A stretch of 64,000 nucleotides of DNA. Origin: Prosthecodimorpha staleyi (lineage in GTDB: Bacteria; Pseudomonadota; Alphaproteobacteria; Rhizobiales; Ancalomicrobiaceae). The notes below the pieces were generated by a model, which worked only from the letters and a program-made list of their open reading frames with translations, made no database searches and was not told where the DNA came from. Position numbers and translations under genes: made by a program. Position 1 is the stretch's first letter. Each line of letters begins with the position of its first letter. This document shows, piece after piece, positions 1 through 8,826 of this stretch. The stretch lies in the NCBI RefSeq assembly GCF_018729455.1, contig NZ_JAHHZF010000006.1, forward strand, positions 134,942 to 198,941, in the 5' to 3' direction.

Positions 1-165
1 CTCCGCGCCGCCGAGGCGGCGGCGGCCCTGGCCCCGGGCGACCGGGCGGCGCCCGATCCGGCCGCCGTACTGGCGCTGGCCGACGCCTGCTTCAACTCGG
101 CCGACTTCGCGGAGGGCCGCACGGCCTTTCTGGAAAAGCGCAAGCCGGTCTTCCACGGCCGCTGA
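1..165 (+). CDS. Enoyl-CoA hydratase/isomerase family protein, C-terminal fragment
   Basis: The window opens inside a reading frame that runs from base 1 to a TGA at 163-165, giving 54 residues. The tail ends in a Phe-Asn-Ser-x-Asp-Phe-x-Glu-Gly-Arg segment followed by FLEKRKPVFHG. That is how the C-terminal helix of crotonase-fold enoyl-CoA hydratases usually ends, where the last helix swaps in the trimer. The catalytic part lies outside the window, so substrate and pathway cannot be judged. The next gene is convergent (minus strand). The family call rests only on this short tail. Confidence 0.6.
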   Translation, partial: LRAAEAAAALAPGDRAAPDPAAVLALADACFNSADFAEGRTAFLEKRKPVFHGR

Positions 166-183
166 CGGGCCCGGTCGCGCCGG

Positions 184-444
184 TCAGGCTTCCCGATAAT
201 AGGGCTCGACGGTGCCCTTCAGCTTCAGGGTCATCGGATTGCCGTAGCGATCCTTCGCCGGCCCGGCCGGCACGCGGATCCAGCCCTCGCTGACGCAGTA
301 TTCCTCGACATTGGTCTTCTCGACGCCGTTGAAGCGGATGCCGACCGGATGGCGCAGAACATCGCCGTTGAAATGCGGGCTGCGCGGATCGGTGGAGAGA
401 TGGTCGGGCAGCGGCGGCTTCTCGGCCGGGGTCTCTTCGGTCAT
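184..444 (-). CDS. DUF3297 family small protein
   Basis: An 86-residue protein. The segments LPDHLSTDPRSPHF, VGIRFNGVEKTNVEEYC and GNPMTLKLKGTVEPYY are the conserved blocks of the DUF3297 family, a small soluble protein widespread in Proteobacteria whose function is not known. The frame is open further upstream to 588, but the homologous part starts at the Met at 444, so that start was chosen. It converges with the gene cut by the window edge, and the start of the divergent FkbM-like gene is 149 bp away. Family assignment is firm; the role is unknown. Confidence 0.8.
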   Translation of the reverse strand: MTEETPAEKPPLPDHLSTDPRSPHFNGDVLRHPVGIRFNGVEKTNVEEYCVSEGWIRVPAGPAKDRYGNPMTLKLKGTVEPYYREA

Positions 445-593
445 GGTGGCGTCCGGTTCGGTTCGCGAGGGGTTGGTTCGGGGCAGCACCAATAGACGGA
501 CGCCGCCTTCATGCCAATCTTCTTCCCCCCGCGACGGCCCGTCGCCGCAACCGGCTTGAGCATCCCGAGCCCGCAGACCATCGGACATCCCTC

Positions 594-1682
594 ATGCTGA
601 AATTCTTCAGGCGCCTGTTCCGACGCTGGACCCGCGCGTCCCGCACGGGCGCCCGCCCGCCCCGTGGACAGGCCCGCAAGCCGACGGCCGGCACCGGCCG
701 GCCCGGCCGCGGCCCCAAGACGGTGCTGGCCCCGGAGACGGGGCCGACCGCGAAAACGGGGCTGGCCCCAAAGACGGCGCAGGCCTCGAAGACCATGCCG
801 GCCACCGAGACGACGCCCGCCCCCAAGATCGCCGCTGCGGCCCTGCCCCCGGCGCCCGACCCCGACACTTTCCCGGCCTTCCTGCAGCCGGCCTTCGCCG
901 CGCCCGCGCCGCGGCCCGCCCCGATGCAAGGGCCGGAGATGCCAGCCCCGCCGGAGGTCACCGTCGACGAGATCGAAGCCCTGATCGCGCCGCTCCGGTC
1001 CGTGCCGGCCGGCCATCGCCTGGTGCGATTCGGCCCGCACGGGGATGGCGGCTACATCCTGCCCGACGATCTCGACGGGGTCATCGGTTGCCTCGGCCTC
1101 GGCGTCGGCCGCAATATCGACTTCGAGTTCGAAATCGCCGAACGCGGCATCCCGGTCACGCTGGCGGACGGCACCGTCGCCGGCCTGCCGCGTATCCATC
1201 CCGGCTTCCGCTTCGTCGCCCGCAATGTCGGCCGGGTCGACAACGATCGAGAGGTGACGATCGCGCGCCTGGCGGCCGACGGCTTCCCCAAGACCGGGGA
1301 TCTGATCCTGAAGATGGATATCGAGGGTGGCGAATTCGCCGCCATCGAGGCCCTGCCGGATGACGTCCTGGCGCGCTTCCGGATCATCACCCTCGAGGTG
1401 CACTGGCTGACGCGGATCCTGATGCAAAACCGCATCGGCGCCTATCGGCGCTTCTTCGACCGGCTGACGGCCGGGCATGCGGTGGTGCATCTGCACCCCA
1501 ACAACGCCGGGCCGGTCCATGCTCTCGGCGCCTACGAGATCCCCCGCCTCATGGAGTTCACCTTCCTGCGGCGCGACCGGCTGGGGGACGGCGATTTCGG
1601 GCCGCCGCCACCGGACGCCCCGAACATCGCATCCCGGCCGCCGCTCGCCCTGCCCGCCTGCTGGCGGCGCACGCCGGACTGA
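594..1682 (+). CDS. FkbM-like SAM-dependent methyltransferase domain protein with low-complexity N-terminal region
   Basis: A 362-residue protein. Residues 1-20 are strongly basic. Residues 20-110 are a Pro/Ala/Lys/Thr-rich low-complexity stretch in which short K-T-x-x-A-P-like units recur. The remainder looks like an FkbM-type methyltransferase: FGPHGDGGY, a GLGVG motif near residue 165 matching the SAM-binding loop region, and LKMDIEGGEFAAIEALP, the DxEGxE motif typical of the family, followed by an EVHWL strand. FkbM-like enzymes O-methylate sugars or small molecules; the substrate here is unknown. It stands alone between divergent and convergent neighbours. The low-complexity linker is unusual for the family. 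Confidence 0.7.
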   Translation: MLKFFRRLFRRWTRASRTGARPPRGQARKPTAGTGRPGRGPKTVLAPETGPTAKTGLAPKTAQASKTMPATETTPAPKIAAAALPPAPDPDTFPAFLQPAFAAPAPRPAPMQGPEMPAPPEVTVDEIEALIAPLRSVPAGHRLVRFGPHGDGGYILPDDLDGVIGCLGLGVGRNIDFEFEIAERGIPVTLADGTVAGLPRIHPGFRFVARNVGRVDNDREVTIARLAADGFPKTGDLILKMDIEGGEFAAIEALPDDVLARFRIITLEVHWLTRILMQNRIGAYRRFFDRLTAGHAVVHLHPNNAGPVHALGAYEIPRLMEFTFLRRDRLGDGDFGPPPPDAPNIASRPPLALPACWRRTPD

Positions 1683-1705
1683 GACAAGCAGTCAGGCGCG
1701 GGCCC

Positions 1706-2476
1706 TCAGGCGCGATCGAGGCCGAGCAGGCCACCCGTGGTGAAGCCGCCGTCGACGGCCAGGATCTGACCGGTGATATAGGCCGACCGCGCCTCGTCGA
1801 GCAGGAAGACATTGGCCTCGGCGATCTCTTCCGCGGTGCCATAGCGGCGCAGGAGCACGCGGTCGTTCCATTCCTGGCGCACCGCAGGCGTGTGGTGGGC
1901 CTGCACCATCGGCGTCTCGATCGGCCCCGGCGCGACGGCGTTGACCCGGATGCCGTAGCGGCCGAGTTCCACCGCCATGATCCGGGTCAGCGTGATCACC
2001 GCCCCCTTCGAGGAACCGTAGGCGGAGCGGCCGATATTGCCGGGCAGGCCGGAGACCGAGGCGATGTTGACGATCGCACCACCGCCGGTCCGGCGCATCG
2101 CCGCCGCCACCGCCTTGGCGACGATGAAGGAGCCGATCACGTTGACCTCGTAGATCTGCCGGAACATGGCCGGGGTGGTCTCGAAGAAGGACGTGTCGCG
2201 GCCGATGCCCGCGGAGTTGACCAGGCCCTTGAGCGGCCCGAGATCGGCCTCGAACCCGGCGACCGCCTCGTCGACCGCTGCCTCGTCGGTGATGTCGGCC
2301 GCCCGGAAGACGGCGGTGCCCTGCGCCCCGAATTCCAGATTGGCGCGCGCGACCGCGTCCGCGTCCCGGTCGATGCCGCCGACCCTCCAGCCGGCCGCCA
2401 GCAAGGCGCGAACGGTGGCGAGACCGATTCCGGATGCGGCGCCGGTGATGACGGCGACAGGGGCTTGAGACGTCAT
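1706..2476 (-). CDS. SDR family NAD(P)-dependent oxidoreductase
   Basis: A 256-residue classical short-chain dehydrogenase/reductase. The cofactor motif TGAASGIG is near residue 11, NSAG near 88, the catalytic Ser/Tyr/Lys set lies in NIASVSG and SAYGSSKGA, and NAVAPGPIETPM follows the active site. An acidic Asp after the second strand (GIDRD) suggests preference for NAD. The start at 2476 was preferred because AAGGAG sits seven bases upstream; an in-frame Met at 2497 is the alternative. The substrate cannot be inferred. A 13-base palindrome sits just upstream and may be an operator. Confidence 0.85.
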   Translation of the reverse strand: MTSQAPVAVITGAASGIGLATVRALLAAGWRVGGIDRDADAVARANLEFGAQGTAVFRAADITDEAAVDEAVAGFEADLGPLKGLVNSAGIGRDTSFFETTPAMFRQIYEVNVIGSFIVAKAVAAAMRRTGGGAIVNIASVSGLPGNIGRSAYGSSKGAVITLTRIMAVELGRYGIRVNAVAPGPIETPMVQAHHTPAVRQEWNDRVLLRRYGTAEEIAEANVFLLDEARSAYITGQILAVDGGFTTGGLLGLDRA

Positions 2477-2492
2477 GGGGCGCTCCTTGGGG

Positions 2493-2505
2493 TCCATATT
2501 ATGGA
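2493..2505. promoter_or_regulatory. Possible operator palindrome upstream of the SDR gene
   Basis: TCCATA-T-TATGGA is a perfect odd-length palindrome ending 16 bases before the SDR start codon. Its position in the leader would suit a repressor site. No regulator gene lies next to it, so this is only a sequence observation. Confidence 0.3.
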
Positions 2506-2683
2506 TCAGTCTTACTGGAAACCGCGCGCATCTGCCCAAGCTGCCCGCGCCGCGTCAACACTGCGTAGAGGCAGGTCTGTGTCCCGGGAAGCGTCGAAAC
2601 GATCCACGATATGGACTACCATCGCCATCAGCGGCGTCGAGCCGGATGCGCCGCGGCATCCGGGTGGGGAGCCACGACGCGAA

Positions 2684-2707
2684 ACGGCCCGGATCGCTCC
2701 GGGCCGT
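2684..2707 (-). terminator. Hairpin terminator candidate after minE
   Basis: ACGGCCCGGA and TCCGGGCCGT form a perfect 10-bp stem with a TCGC loop. Read on the minus strand it lies about 55 bases after the minE stop and is followed by TTT. The rest of the 284-base gap between the SDR start and minE shows no gene. Confidence 0.55.
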
Positions 2708-2760
2708 CCGCAGTCTTCGACAGTCGGTTCCTGCGGCCGGTCGGGCCGGCGCCGCGCCCG

Positions 2761-3030
2761 TCAGGCCGCGGTGCCGGTCAGCGCCGGCATCGGGATCTCG
2801 ACCTCGATTTCCAGTGTCGAGAGGCCCTGGCCGCGCTCCATGCGGACCTGGACCTTGTCGCGATCGATCGCGACATGCTTGGCGATGACGGCGAGGATCT
2901 CCTCGCGCAGTTCGTAGACCAGATTGTGCCGGGTGCCGAGCGAGGCGCGCTCGTGCGCCAGCAGGATTTGCAGCCTTTCCCGGGCGACCGGCGCCGCGTT
3001 CGACTTGCGGAACAGATTGAACAGGCTCAT
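2761..3030 (-). CDS. minE: Cell division topological specificity factor MinE
   Basis: An 89-residue protein with the MinE layout. The N-terminal amphipathic MSLFNLFRK binds membrane and MinD. It is followed by an [12 protein letters not shown] segment that contacts MinD and a C-terminal topological specificity domain with [13 protein letters not shown] and LEIEVEIP. MinE displaces MinC and stimulates the MinD ATPase, making the pole-to-pole pattern that keeps the Z ring at mid-cell. Its ATG overlaps the end of minD by four bases (ATGA), so translation is probably coupled. Size and sequence are normal for the family. Confidence 0.96.
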   Translation of the reverse strand: MSLFNLFRKSNAAPVARERLQILLAHERASLGTRHNLVYELREEILAVIAKHVAIDRDKVQVRMERGQGLSTLEIEVEIPMPALTGTAA

Positions 3031-3842
3031 GCCGCCTTCCTCCCGAACAGCTTGCCGAACAGTCCCTTGCGATCCGACGGGATGGTCATCGGAACGGCTT
3101 CGCCGCACAGCCTGCGGGCCGCATCCGCATAGGCACGGGCGGCGGCGGAGAGCGGGTTGGCGATGGTCACCGGGGCGCCGAGGTTGGAGGCGCGCAGCAC
3201 CTCCTCGCTTTCCGGAACGATGCCGATCAGCGGGATGGCCAGAATGTCGAGCACGTCGTCGACCTTCAGCATCTCGCCGCGCTCGGCCCGGACCGGGTCG
3301 TAGCGGGTCAGAAGCAGGTGCTTCTCGATATGCTCGCCGGCCTCGGCCTTGACGGTCTTGGAATCGAGCAGGCCGATGATGCGGTCGGAGTCGCGGACGG
3401 AGGAGACCTCCGGGTTGGTCACCACCACGGCGATATCGGCATGACGCATGGCCAGCGTCGCGCCGCGTTCGATGCCGGCCGGGCTGTCGCAGATGACCCA
3501 GTCGAAGCTCTGGCGCAGCGCCCGGATCACCACCTCGACGCCTTCCTCGGTCAGCGCATCCTTGTCGCGCGTCTGCGAGGCCGGCAGCAGGTAGAGCGAC
3601 TCGATCCGCTTGTCGCGGATGATCGCCTGCGGCAGCTTGGCGTCACCCCGGACGACGTTGACCAGATCGTAGACGACCCGGCGCTCGGCCCCCATGACGA
3701 GGTCGAGATTGCGCAGGCCGACGTCGAAGTCGACCACGATGACGTTCTGCCCCGTCCGGGCGAGCGCCGCACCCAGTGCCGCCGTGGACGTCGTCTTGCC
3801 GACGCCTCCCTTGCCCGACGTGACAACCAGAACCGTACCCAT
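3027..3842 (-). CDS. minD: Septum site-determining ATPase MinD
   Basis: A 271-residue ParA/MinD-type ATPase. The deviant Walker [11 protein letters not shown] is at residues 9-18, [10 protein letters not shown] follows, and a DSPAGIE Walker B/switch II segment is near residue 121. The C-terminus ([13 protein letters not shown]) is a short basic amphipathic membrane-targeting helix. MinD binds membrane as an ATP dimer, recruits MinC, and is driven off by MinE. It is the middle gene of minC-minD-minE, 24 bases after minC and overlapping minE. All key residues are present. Confidence 0.97.
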   Translation of the reverse strand: MGTVLVVTSGKGGVGKTTSTAALGAALARTGQNVIVVDFDVGLRNLDLVMGAERRVVYDLVNVVRGDAKLPQAIIRDKRIESLYLLPASQTRDKDALTEEGVEVVIRALRQSFDWVICDSPAGIERGATLAMRHADIAVVVTNPEVSSVRDSDRIIGLLDSKTVKAEAGEHIEKHLLLTRYDPVRAERGEMLKVDDVLDILAIPLIGIVPESEEVLRASNLGAPVTIANPLSAAARAYADAARRLCGEAVPMTIPSDRKGLFGKLFGRKAA

Positions 3843-3866
3843 GTCGCACCCCTTTCCAAAACGATG

Positions 3867-4580
3867 TCACGCCAGAACGGCAGTCTCGATCTTGTCGTCC
3901 TGGAGCCAGGCCTGGACAGCCTTGCCCCTGAGGCCCGCCGGCATGTCTTCGGCGGTCCGGTAAAGACCGTCGATGGCGACCAGTTCGGCCTCGAATCGGC
4001 GCGCGAAGATGCGCGCCTTGGAATTTCCGGTCGCCCCGGCTACCGCCCGGCCGCGCAGCGCGCCGTAGACGTGGATCGAACCGCCGGCGACGATCTCGGC
4101 GCCGGAGGCGACCGAACCGATGATGGTCACGTCGCCCTCGGCATAGATGGTCTGGCCGGAGCGGACGGGCGTCTCGATGAACAGATTGCCGCTCTGCTGG
4201 CGGGTCTCCGCCGGGGCCGGCGCGGGCGCCTCGCCGGTGACCGCGGCCGGCACCTCGACCGCGCTGGCGCTGCGACCGCCGGTCACCGCCGGCGGCAGGC
4301 CCGGCCCGAGCCATTCCGGCTTGGCGCCGTCGATGCCCATGACGCGGATGCCGAGCTTCTCAAGCTTGCCGACGATCAGAACGACATCGCGCATATGCTC
4401 ACAGCAAGCGGAGACATCGAGGATGACGGGCTTGCCGGCGAAGAAGCCCGGCGAGCGCGTCAGCCATTCGGCCAGCTGCTGGCACCACGGCTCGACCGGG
4501 AAGACAGGCTCGAGCACGAAGGCCATGAAGGACCGCCCCCGGAACCTGATGGCTTGAGCTTCCTTGACGTGTGTGTTCAC
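3867..4580 (-). CDS. minC: Septum site-determining protein MinC
   Basis: A 237-residue FtsZ polymerisation inhibitor. The N-terminal domain (about 10-100) matches MinC_N. An Ala/Pro-rich linker spans about 105-130. The C-terminal beta-helix (about 132-210) carries GQTIYAEGDVTIIGSVASGAEIVAGGSIHVYGALRGRA, whose repeating turns and RGRA end define the MinD-binding MinC_C domain. It is the first gene of the min operon. The upstream region is AT-rich and is the likely promoter. Confidence 0.95.
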   Translation of the reverse strand: MNTHVKEAQAIRFRGRSFMAFVLEPVFPVEPWCQQLAEWLTRSPGFFAGKPVILDVSACCEHMRDVVLIVGKLEKLGIRVMGIDGAKPEWLGPGLPPAVTGGRSASAVEVPAAVTGEAPAPAPAETRQQSGNLFIETPVRSGQTIYAEGDVTIIGSVASGAEIVAGGSIHVYGALRGRAVAGATGNSKARIFARRFEAELVAIDGLYRTAEDMPAGLRGKAVQAWLQDDKIETAVLA

Positions 4581-4861
4581 CGAATCCGCTCCCTACCCCG
4601 CAGATCCGATTTCGAGCCGCTATAGTTAAAGCTTGGTTAACAGGTAAGGTATCCTTAACGTTTTCTGCCAAATCCTTAACGAGCCGGCTTGGCAGCGTGG
4701 CGCCGACGGAACAGCGGCGGGACGAGTGCCCCCCCTGCGGGACAGCGGCCCGGCATCCCCCCGGCGCGCGCCGGCGCCGCATCGGCCCGCCCCCTTGCAG
4801 ATATCTCCCATCCGGCCGGCCGCCTTTCCCCCCCGCTCCCGGCCCGCTATGGTCCGGCGCG
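4581..4861 (-). promoter_or_regulatory. Intergenic promoter region of the min operon
   Basis: This 281-base gap separates divergent minC and a hydrolase gene. Bases 4620-4680 are clearly richer in A/T than the surroundings, with several TTAA-containing steps such as GGTTAAC and CCTTAAC. It is the natural place for the minC promoter. No confident -35/-10 pair or coding frame is visible; the half nearest the hydrolase is C-rich. Confidence 0.4.
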
Positions 4862-5671
4862 ATGAAGACCGCCCCGATTTCCCCCGAGACGAGCCGCCGC
4901 AACACCGCCATGGATGCTTTTCTTTCCGACGGGATCCCGATCGCCTATCTGGACGAGGGTCCGCGCGACGGCGATCCGATCCTGCTGATCCACGGTTTCG
5001 CATCGACCGCGCATGTCAACTGGGTCTATCCGGGCTGGGTCAAGCTGCTCGCCGGCAACGGCCGCCGGGTGATCGCGGTCGACAACCGAGGCCACGGCGA
5101 GAGCGGCAAGCCGACCGATCCGCGCGCCTTCCACTCGCGCACCATGATGGCCGAGGACATGGTCCGTCTGCTCGATCATCTGGAGATCGAAGCCGCCGAC
5201 GTGATGGGCTACTCGATGGGCGCCTGGATTGCCGCCTATCTGGCGATCGACCATCCAGAGCGGGTGCGCTCGGTGGTGTTCGGCGGCCTCGCCTCGGCGA
5301 TGACCGAGGGCATCGGCGGCCAGGAGACCATCGCGGAGGCCCTGGAGACCGAGGACGAAGCCTCCATCACCAGCGCCAAGGGCCGCGCCTACCGCGCCTT
5401 CGCCATCCAGACCCGCTCCGACCGGCGCGCGCTCGCCGCCTGCATGCGCGGCTCACGCCAGCCGGTGCCGCGCGAAGCGCTGGCGCAGTTGAAGATGCCG
5501 GTGCTGATCGCGGTCGGCACGAAGGACGACGTGGCCGGCTCGGTCGAGGACCTCGCCGCCCTGATCCCGCAGGCGCAGGTGCTGAATATTCCGGACCGCG
5601 ACCACATGCTGGCGGTCGGCGACCGGACCTACAAGGAGGGCGTACTCGCCTTCCTGGGCGACCGGCCGTGA
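4862..5671 (+). CDS. Alpha/beta-fold hydrolase
   Basis: A protein of 269 residues from the ATG at 4862; an in-frame ATG at 4910 would give 253. The alpha/beta-hydrolase hallmarks are present: LIHGFAST (oxyanion HG), DNRGHGES, the nucleophile elbow GYSMGA, a likely acid Asp in VGTKDD, and the catalytic His in PDRDHMLAV near the C-terminus. The substrate is not evident. It overlaps the next hydrolase gene by four bases, and an MFS carrier follows, so the three genes look like one operon. Confidence 0.85.
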   Translation: MKTAPISPETSRRNTAMDAFLSDGIPIAYLDEGPRDGDPILLIHGFASTAHVNWVYPGWVKLLAGNGRRVIAVDNRGHGESGKPTDPRAFHSRTMMAEDMVRLLDHLEIEAADVMGYSMGAWIAAYLAIDHPERVRSVVFGGLASAMTEGIGGQETIAEALETEDEASITSAKGRAYRAFAIQTRSDRRALAACMRGSRQPVPREALAQLKMPVLIAVGTKDDVAGSVEDLAALIPQAQVLNIPDRDHMLAVGDRTYKEGVLAFLGDRP

Positions 5672-6537
5672 CCCGCCCGCACCCGATCGCCTTCACCGGC
5701 TCCGAGGGCAACCGCCTGATCGGCGACCTCTACGAGGCCGCGACCGCGGATGCCCCGGTCGCGCTCTTTCTCCATGGCGGCGGGCAGACCCGGCACGCCT
5801 GGCGCGGCACCGAGCGGCGGGTCGCCGAAGAGGGCTTCACCGCGATCGCCTACGACCATCGCGGCCATGGCGACAGCGAATGGCCGGCCTCCGGCCGCTA
5901 CGGCTTTCCCGATTGCGCGCGCGACCTGATCGAGGTCACCCACCAGATCGAGGCGCGTTTCGGACGTCGGCCGATCGCCATCGGCGCCTCGCTCGGCGGC
6001 ATCTCGGGCATGCTGGCGGCCGGCGAGACCGAGCCTTGCGTGCTCAGCGCCCTGGTGCTGGTCGACGTGGCGCCGCGGGTCAATCTCGACGGAGTCGCCC
6101 GTATCCTCGGCTTCATGGGCGAGCGGGTCGCGGAGGGCTTCGGCTCGATCGAGGAGGCGGCCGCCGCGGTGGCCGCCTATCTCCCGCACCGCAAGCCGCC
6201 GCGCTCGCTCGAAGGCCTGAAGAAGAACCTGCGCCTGCACCCCGATGGCCGCTGGCGCTGGCACTGGGATCCGCGCTTCCTGACCGGCCCCTCGCACGAT
6301 CCGGCCTTCAAGGCCCGGCTCGAGGCCGCCGTCGTCAAGGCTCAGATCCCGATGCTGCTGGTCCGCGGCGCCCGCTCCGAACTCCTGCAGGAGGAGCATG
6401 CCCAAGCCTTCCGCGAGCTCGTCCCCACCGCGGCCTACGCGGACGTGACCGGCGCCGGCCACATGGTCGCCGGCGACCGAAACGACGCCTTCGCGGATGC
6501 GGTGATCGGCTTCCTGCGCACGCTGAAGACAGCGTGA
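5668..6537 (+). CDS. Alpha/beta-fold hydrolase, GTG start
   Basis: A 289-residue second alpha/beta hydrolase. It starts at a GTG whose last two bases are part of the TGA of the gene before it (GTGA overlap), which is why this start was chosen. Visible motifs are LFLHGGGQTRHAW, DHRGHGDS, the nucleophile elbow GASLGG, and the catalytic His in TGAGHMVAGD. The cap region (about 150-215) is charged and Pro/Arg-rich. It shares only fold-level features with its neighbour, so the pair may act in sequence on one ester-type substrate; that is inference. Confidence 0.85.
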   Translation: MTRPHPIAFTGSEGNRLIGDLYEAATADAPVALFLHGGGQTRHAWRGTERRVAEEGFTAIAYDHRGHGDSEWPASGRYGFPDCARDLIEVTHQIEARFGRRPIAIGASLGGISGMLAAGETEPCVLSALVLVDVAPRVNLDGVARILGFMGERVAEGFGSIEEAAAAVAAYLPHRKPPRSLEGLKKNLRLHPDGRWRWHWDPRFLTGPSHDPAFKARLEAAVVKAQIPMLLVRGARSELLQEEHAQAFRELVPTAAYADVTGAGHMVAGDRNDAFADAVIGFLRTLKTA

Positions 6538-6542
6538 CGCCC

Positions 6543-7733
6543 ATGGCGACCGGCATTCGGGCGAGTTTCGATCGGCACGGTCTGCCGCTGCTCGTCGCCC
6601 TGGCCGCGGCGCAGATCGTCGGCTGGGGCAGCCTGGGCTTTCCGTCCGTGCTCGCGCCCGATCTGGCGCCGGCTCTCGGCATGGATCTGGCCGCGGTGTT
6701 CGCCGGCCCCTCGGCCATGTTCGCCGCCATGGCCTTCGCGGCGCCGGGCCTGGCGCCGGCCTTCCGGCGCTTCGGCGCCGGCCTGGTGATGACCGCCGGC
6801 GCCGCCGTGATGGCGCTCGCCATGGCGAGCCTCGGTTTTGCGACCGGACCGGTCGGCTACTTTCTCGGCTGGACCGCACTCGGCTGCGGCGGCGCCGCAT
6901 CGCTGACCACGGCCGCCCATATCGCGCTGACGCAGATGCGCGGCGGAGAGGCCAAGGCCGGCATCGCCACGCTGATGGTGATGACCGGCCTGTCCGGCAG
7001 CCTGTTCTGGCCGCTCACCGGCACTCTTGGCGCCCATGCCGGCTGGCGCGCCACCTGTTTCGTGCTGGCCGGCCTGATCGCCGGACTGTGCATCCCCGTC
7101 TATGCCTGGTTGGCCCGCTCGACCCGGCCGGCGGCCGACCATCAGGCGGCTCTCGTCGCCGGCCAGCGGCCCTCGCCGAGAGTGTTCCTGCTGATGACGG
7201 CCGGCATCGCGCTGAACAGCTGCGTCTCCTTCGGCTTCGCGGCCATCGCGATCCAGCTCTTCGCCACGCTCGGCCTGCCGAAGGCGCAGGCGATCGCACT
7301 CGCCTCCGCGATGGGCGTCGTCCAGGTCGCGGCCCGGGCGCTCGATCTCGCCTTCGGCAAAAGGCTGAATGCGGCGCAGCTCTGTCGGCTGGCCACCGTG
7401 GCGGTGGTGTCCGCCATGATCATGCTCGGACTGTTCGGCGCCGGGGCGGCGGTCCTGACCGCCTTCGTCATCGTCTACGGCATGGCGAGCGGCCTTCTGG
7501 CGGTCACGCGGTCGACCCTGCCGCTGCTCTATTACGACAAGGCCGCCTTCGCGACCGCGACCTCGCGGATCGCCCTGCCGCTCAACATCATCATCGCCGC
7601 GGCGCCCCCGGCCTTTGCGGGGTTGCTCGTCGAGACGGGTGCGCGCGGCGTGCTGGCGGCGAGCGCCGTCTTCGCCGGCCTCGCCCTGGTCGCGCTGTCG
7701 CTGTTGCCCGCGCCGCCCGAGACGGCGCGATAG
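6543..7733 (+). CDS. MFS transporter
   Basis: A 396-residue hydrophobic protein with about twelve membrane-spanning segments in two halves separated by a polar loop near residues 195-215. It belongs to the major facilitator superfamily; no substrate signature is recognisable. The start lies five bases after the upstream hydrolase stop, indicating co-transcription with both hydrolases. It probably imports or exports a compound handled by those enzymes. The C-terminus is convergent with the metallo-hydrolase gene, only eleven bases away. Confidence 0.82.
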   Translation: MATGIRASFDRHGLPLLVALAAAQIVGWGSLGFPSVLAPDLAPALGMDLAAVFAGPSAMFAAMAFAAPGLAPAFRRFGAGLVMTAGAAVMALAMASLGFATGPVGYFLGWTALGCGGAASLTTAAHIALTQMRGGEAKAGIATLMVMTGLSGSLFWPLTGTLGAHAGWRATCFVLAGLIAGLCIPVYAWLARSTRPAADHQAALVAGQRPSPRVFLLMTAGIALNSCVSFGFAAIAIQLFATLGLPKAQAIALASAMGVVQVAARALDLAFGKRLNAAQLCRLATVAVVSAMIMLGLFGAGAAVLTAFVIVYGMASGLLAVTRSTLPLLYYDKAAFATATSRIALPLNIIIAAAPPAFAGLLVETGARGVLAASAVFAGLALVALSLLPAPPETAR

Positions 7734-7744
7734 GCGGCCGCCCG

Positions 7745-8743
7745 TTAGGCCGGATCCCCGCTCAGGTCCAGCACCCCGCCCGGCTTCTGCACGCGGAAGC
7801 GCTCCGGCGCGATGCCGGCGGCCGCCAGGGCTTCGCCGAGGGCGCGCGGCGGTTCGTCAATGCCTTCGTTGGTCAGGCGGAAGGTGCCCCAATGATGGGC
7901 GAGCGCCCAGTCGGCGCCGCAGTCGCGCAGGATGCGCACGGCCTCCTCCGGGTTGATGTGCTGGTCGCGCATGAACCAGCGCGGCTCGTAGGCGCCGATC
8001 GGCAGGATGGCCAGGCGGATATGCGGGAACATCCGCCCGGCCTCGCGGAACAGCGCGCCGTCGCGGTAGCCGGTATCGGCGATGTGGTAGATGGCGCCGG
8101 CCGGCGTCTCGATCATGAAGGCGGCCCAGAGCGCCATCAGCCGGTCGCCGAGCCCGCGCGCCGACCAATGATGCGACGGCAGGAAATGGACCGCGAGACC
8201 CTCGCCGAGCGGCACGCGCGCGCCCCAGTCATGGGTCTCGGCCGTCAGTTCGGAATCGGCGCCGGTCAGGATGCGGTCGTTGCCGAGCGGGGTGATCAGC
8301 CGGAAGCCGTGCCGGCGGCGCAGGCGCGACAGGGTGGCGATATCCATGTGGTCGTAGTGATTGTGGCTGACCAGCACGATGTCGATCGGCGGCAGATCCT
8401 CGAAGCGGATGCCGGGCGGATTGACCCGCTTCGGCCCGGCCCAGGCGACCGGGCTCGCCCGCTCCGACCAGACCGGATCGATCAGGATGTTCAGCCCCGC
8501 CGTCTGGATCAGCACCGAGGCATGGCCGATCGAGGTGACGCGCAGGCCGGAGCCGGCGACCCGCGCCGGCGGCACGTCGAAGGGCTCGCCCGGATAGGCC
8601 TTCGGCCAGGCCACCTTGCCGCCGCCGAACTGCCATTTCAGCAGGTCCTTGCGCGACTTGTTGAAGGGATGGCCAGGACTGAAGAAGCGCGTGCCGTCGA
8701 AATGATCGGAGGGCGGTCCGGCATAGTAGGGGTTGGTCGGCAT
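7745..8743 (-). CDS. MBL-fold metal-dependent hydrolase (NAPE-PLD/UlaG-like)
   Basis: A 332-residue metallo-beta-lactamase-fold enzyme. HASVLIQ, LIDPVWSERASP and the metal-binding HNHYDHMD motif (near residue 128) are present, followed by LPSHHWSARG and a later His in LAHHWG. The N-terminal segment YYAGPPSDHFDGTRFFSP and the SHHWSARG block are typical of bacterial relatives of N-acyl-phosphatidylethanolamine phospholipase D and UlaG-type lactonases. The actual substrate is unknown. It is a single gene divergent from a GNAT. Confidence 0.82.
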   Translation of the reverse strand: MPTNPYYAGPPSDHFDGTRFFSPGHPFNKSRKDLLKWQFGGGKVAWPKAYPGEPFDVPPARVAGSGLRVTSIGHASVLIQTAGLNILIDPVWSERASPVAWAGPKRVNPPGIRFEDLPPIDIVLVSHNHYDHMDIATLSRLRRRHGFRLITPLGNDRILTGADSELTAETHDWGARVPLGEGLAVHFLPSHHWSARGLGDRLMALWAAFMIETPAGAIYHIADTGYRDGALFREAGRMFPHIRLAILPIGAYEPRWFMRDQHINPEEAVRILRDCGADWALAHHWGTFRLTNEGIDEPPRALGEALAAAGIAPERFRVQKPGGVLDLSGDPA

Positions 8744-8826
8744 CGGGCCTCGCGCGAAGGACGGGTCGGAACCGATCAGATCGTGTCTTCACAGCGTCCC
8801 GTCAACATGGCTTGCTGCCGGCCAAC

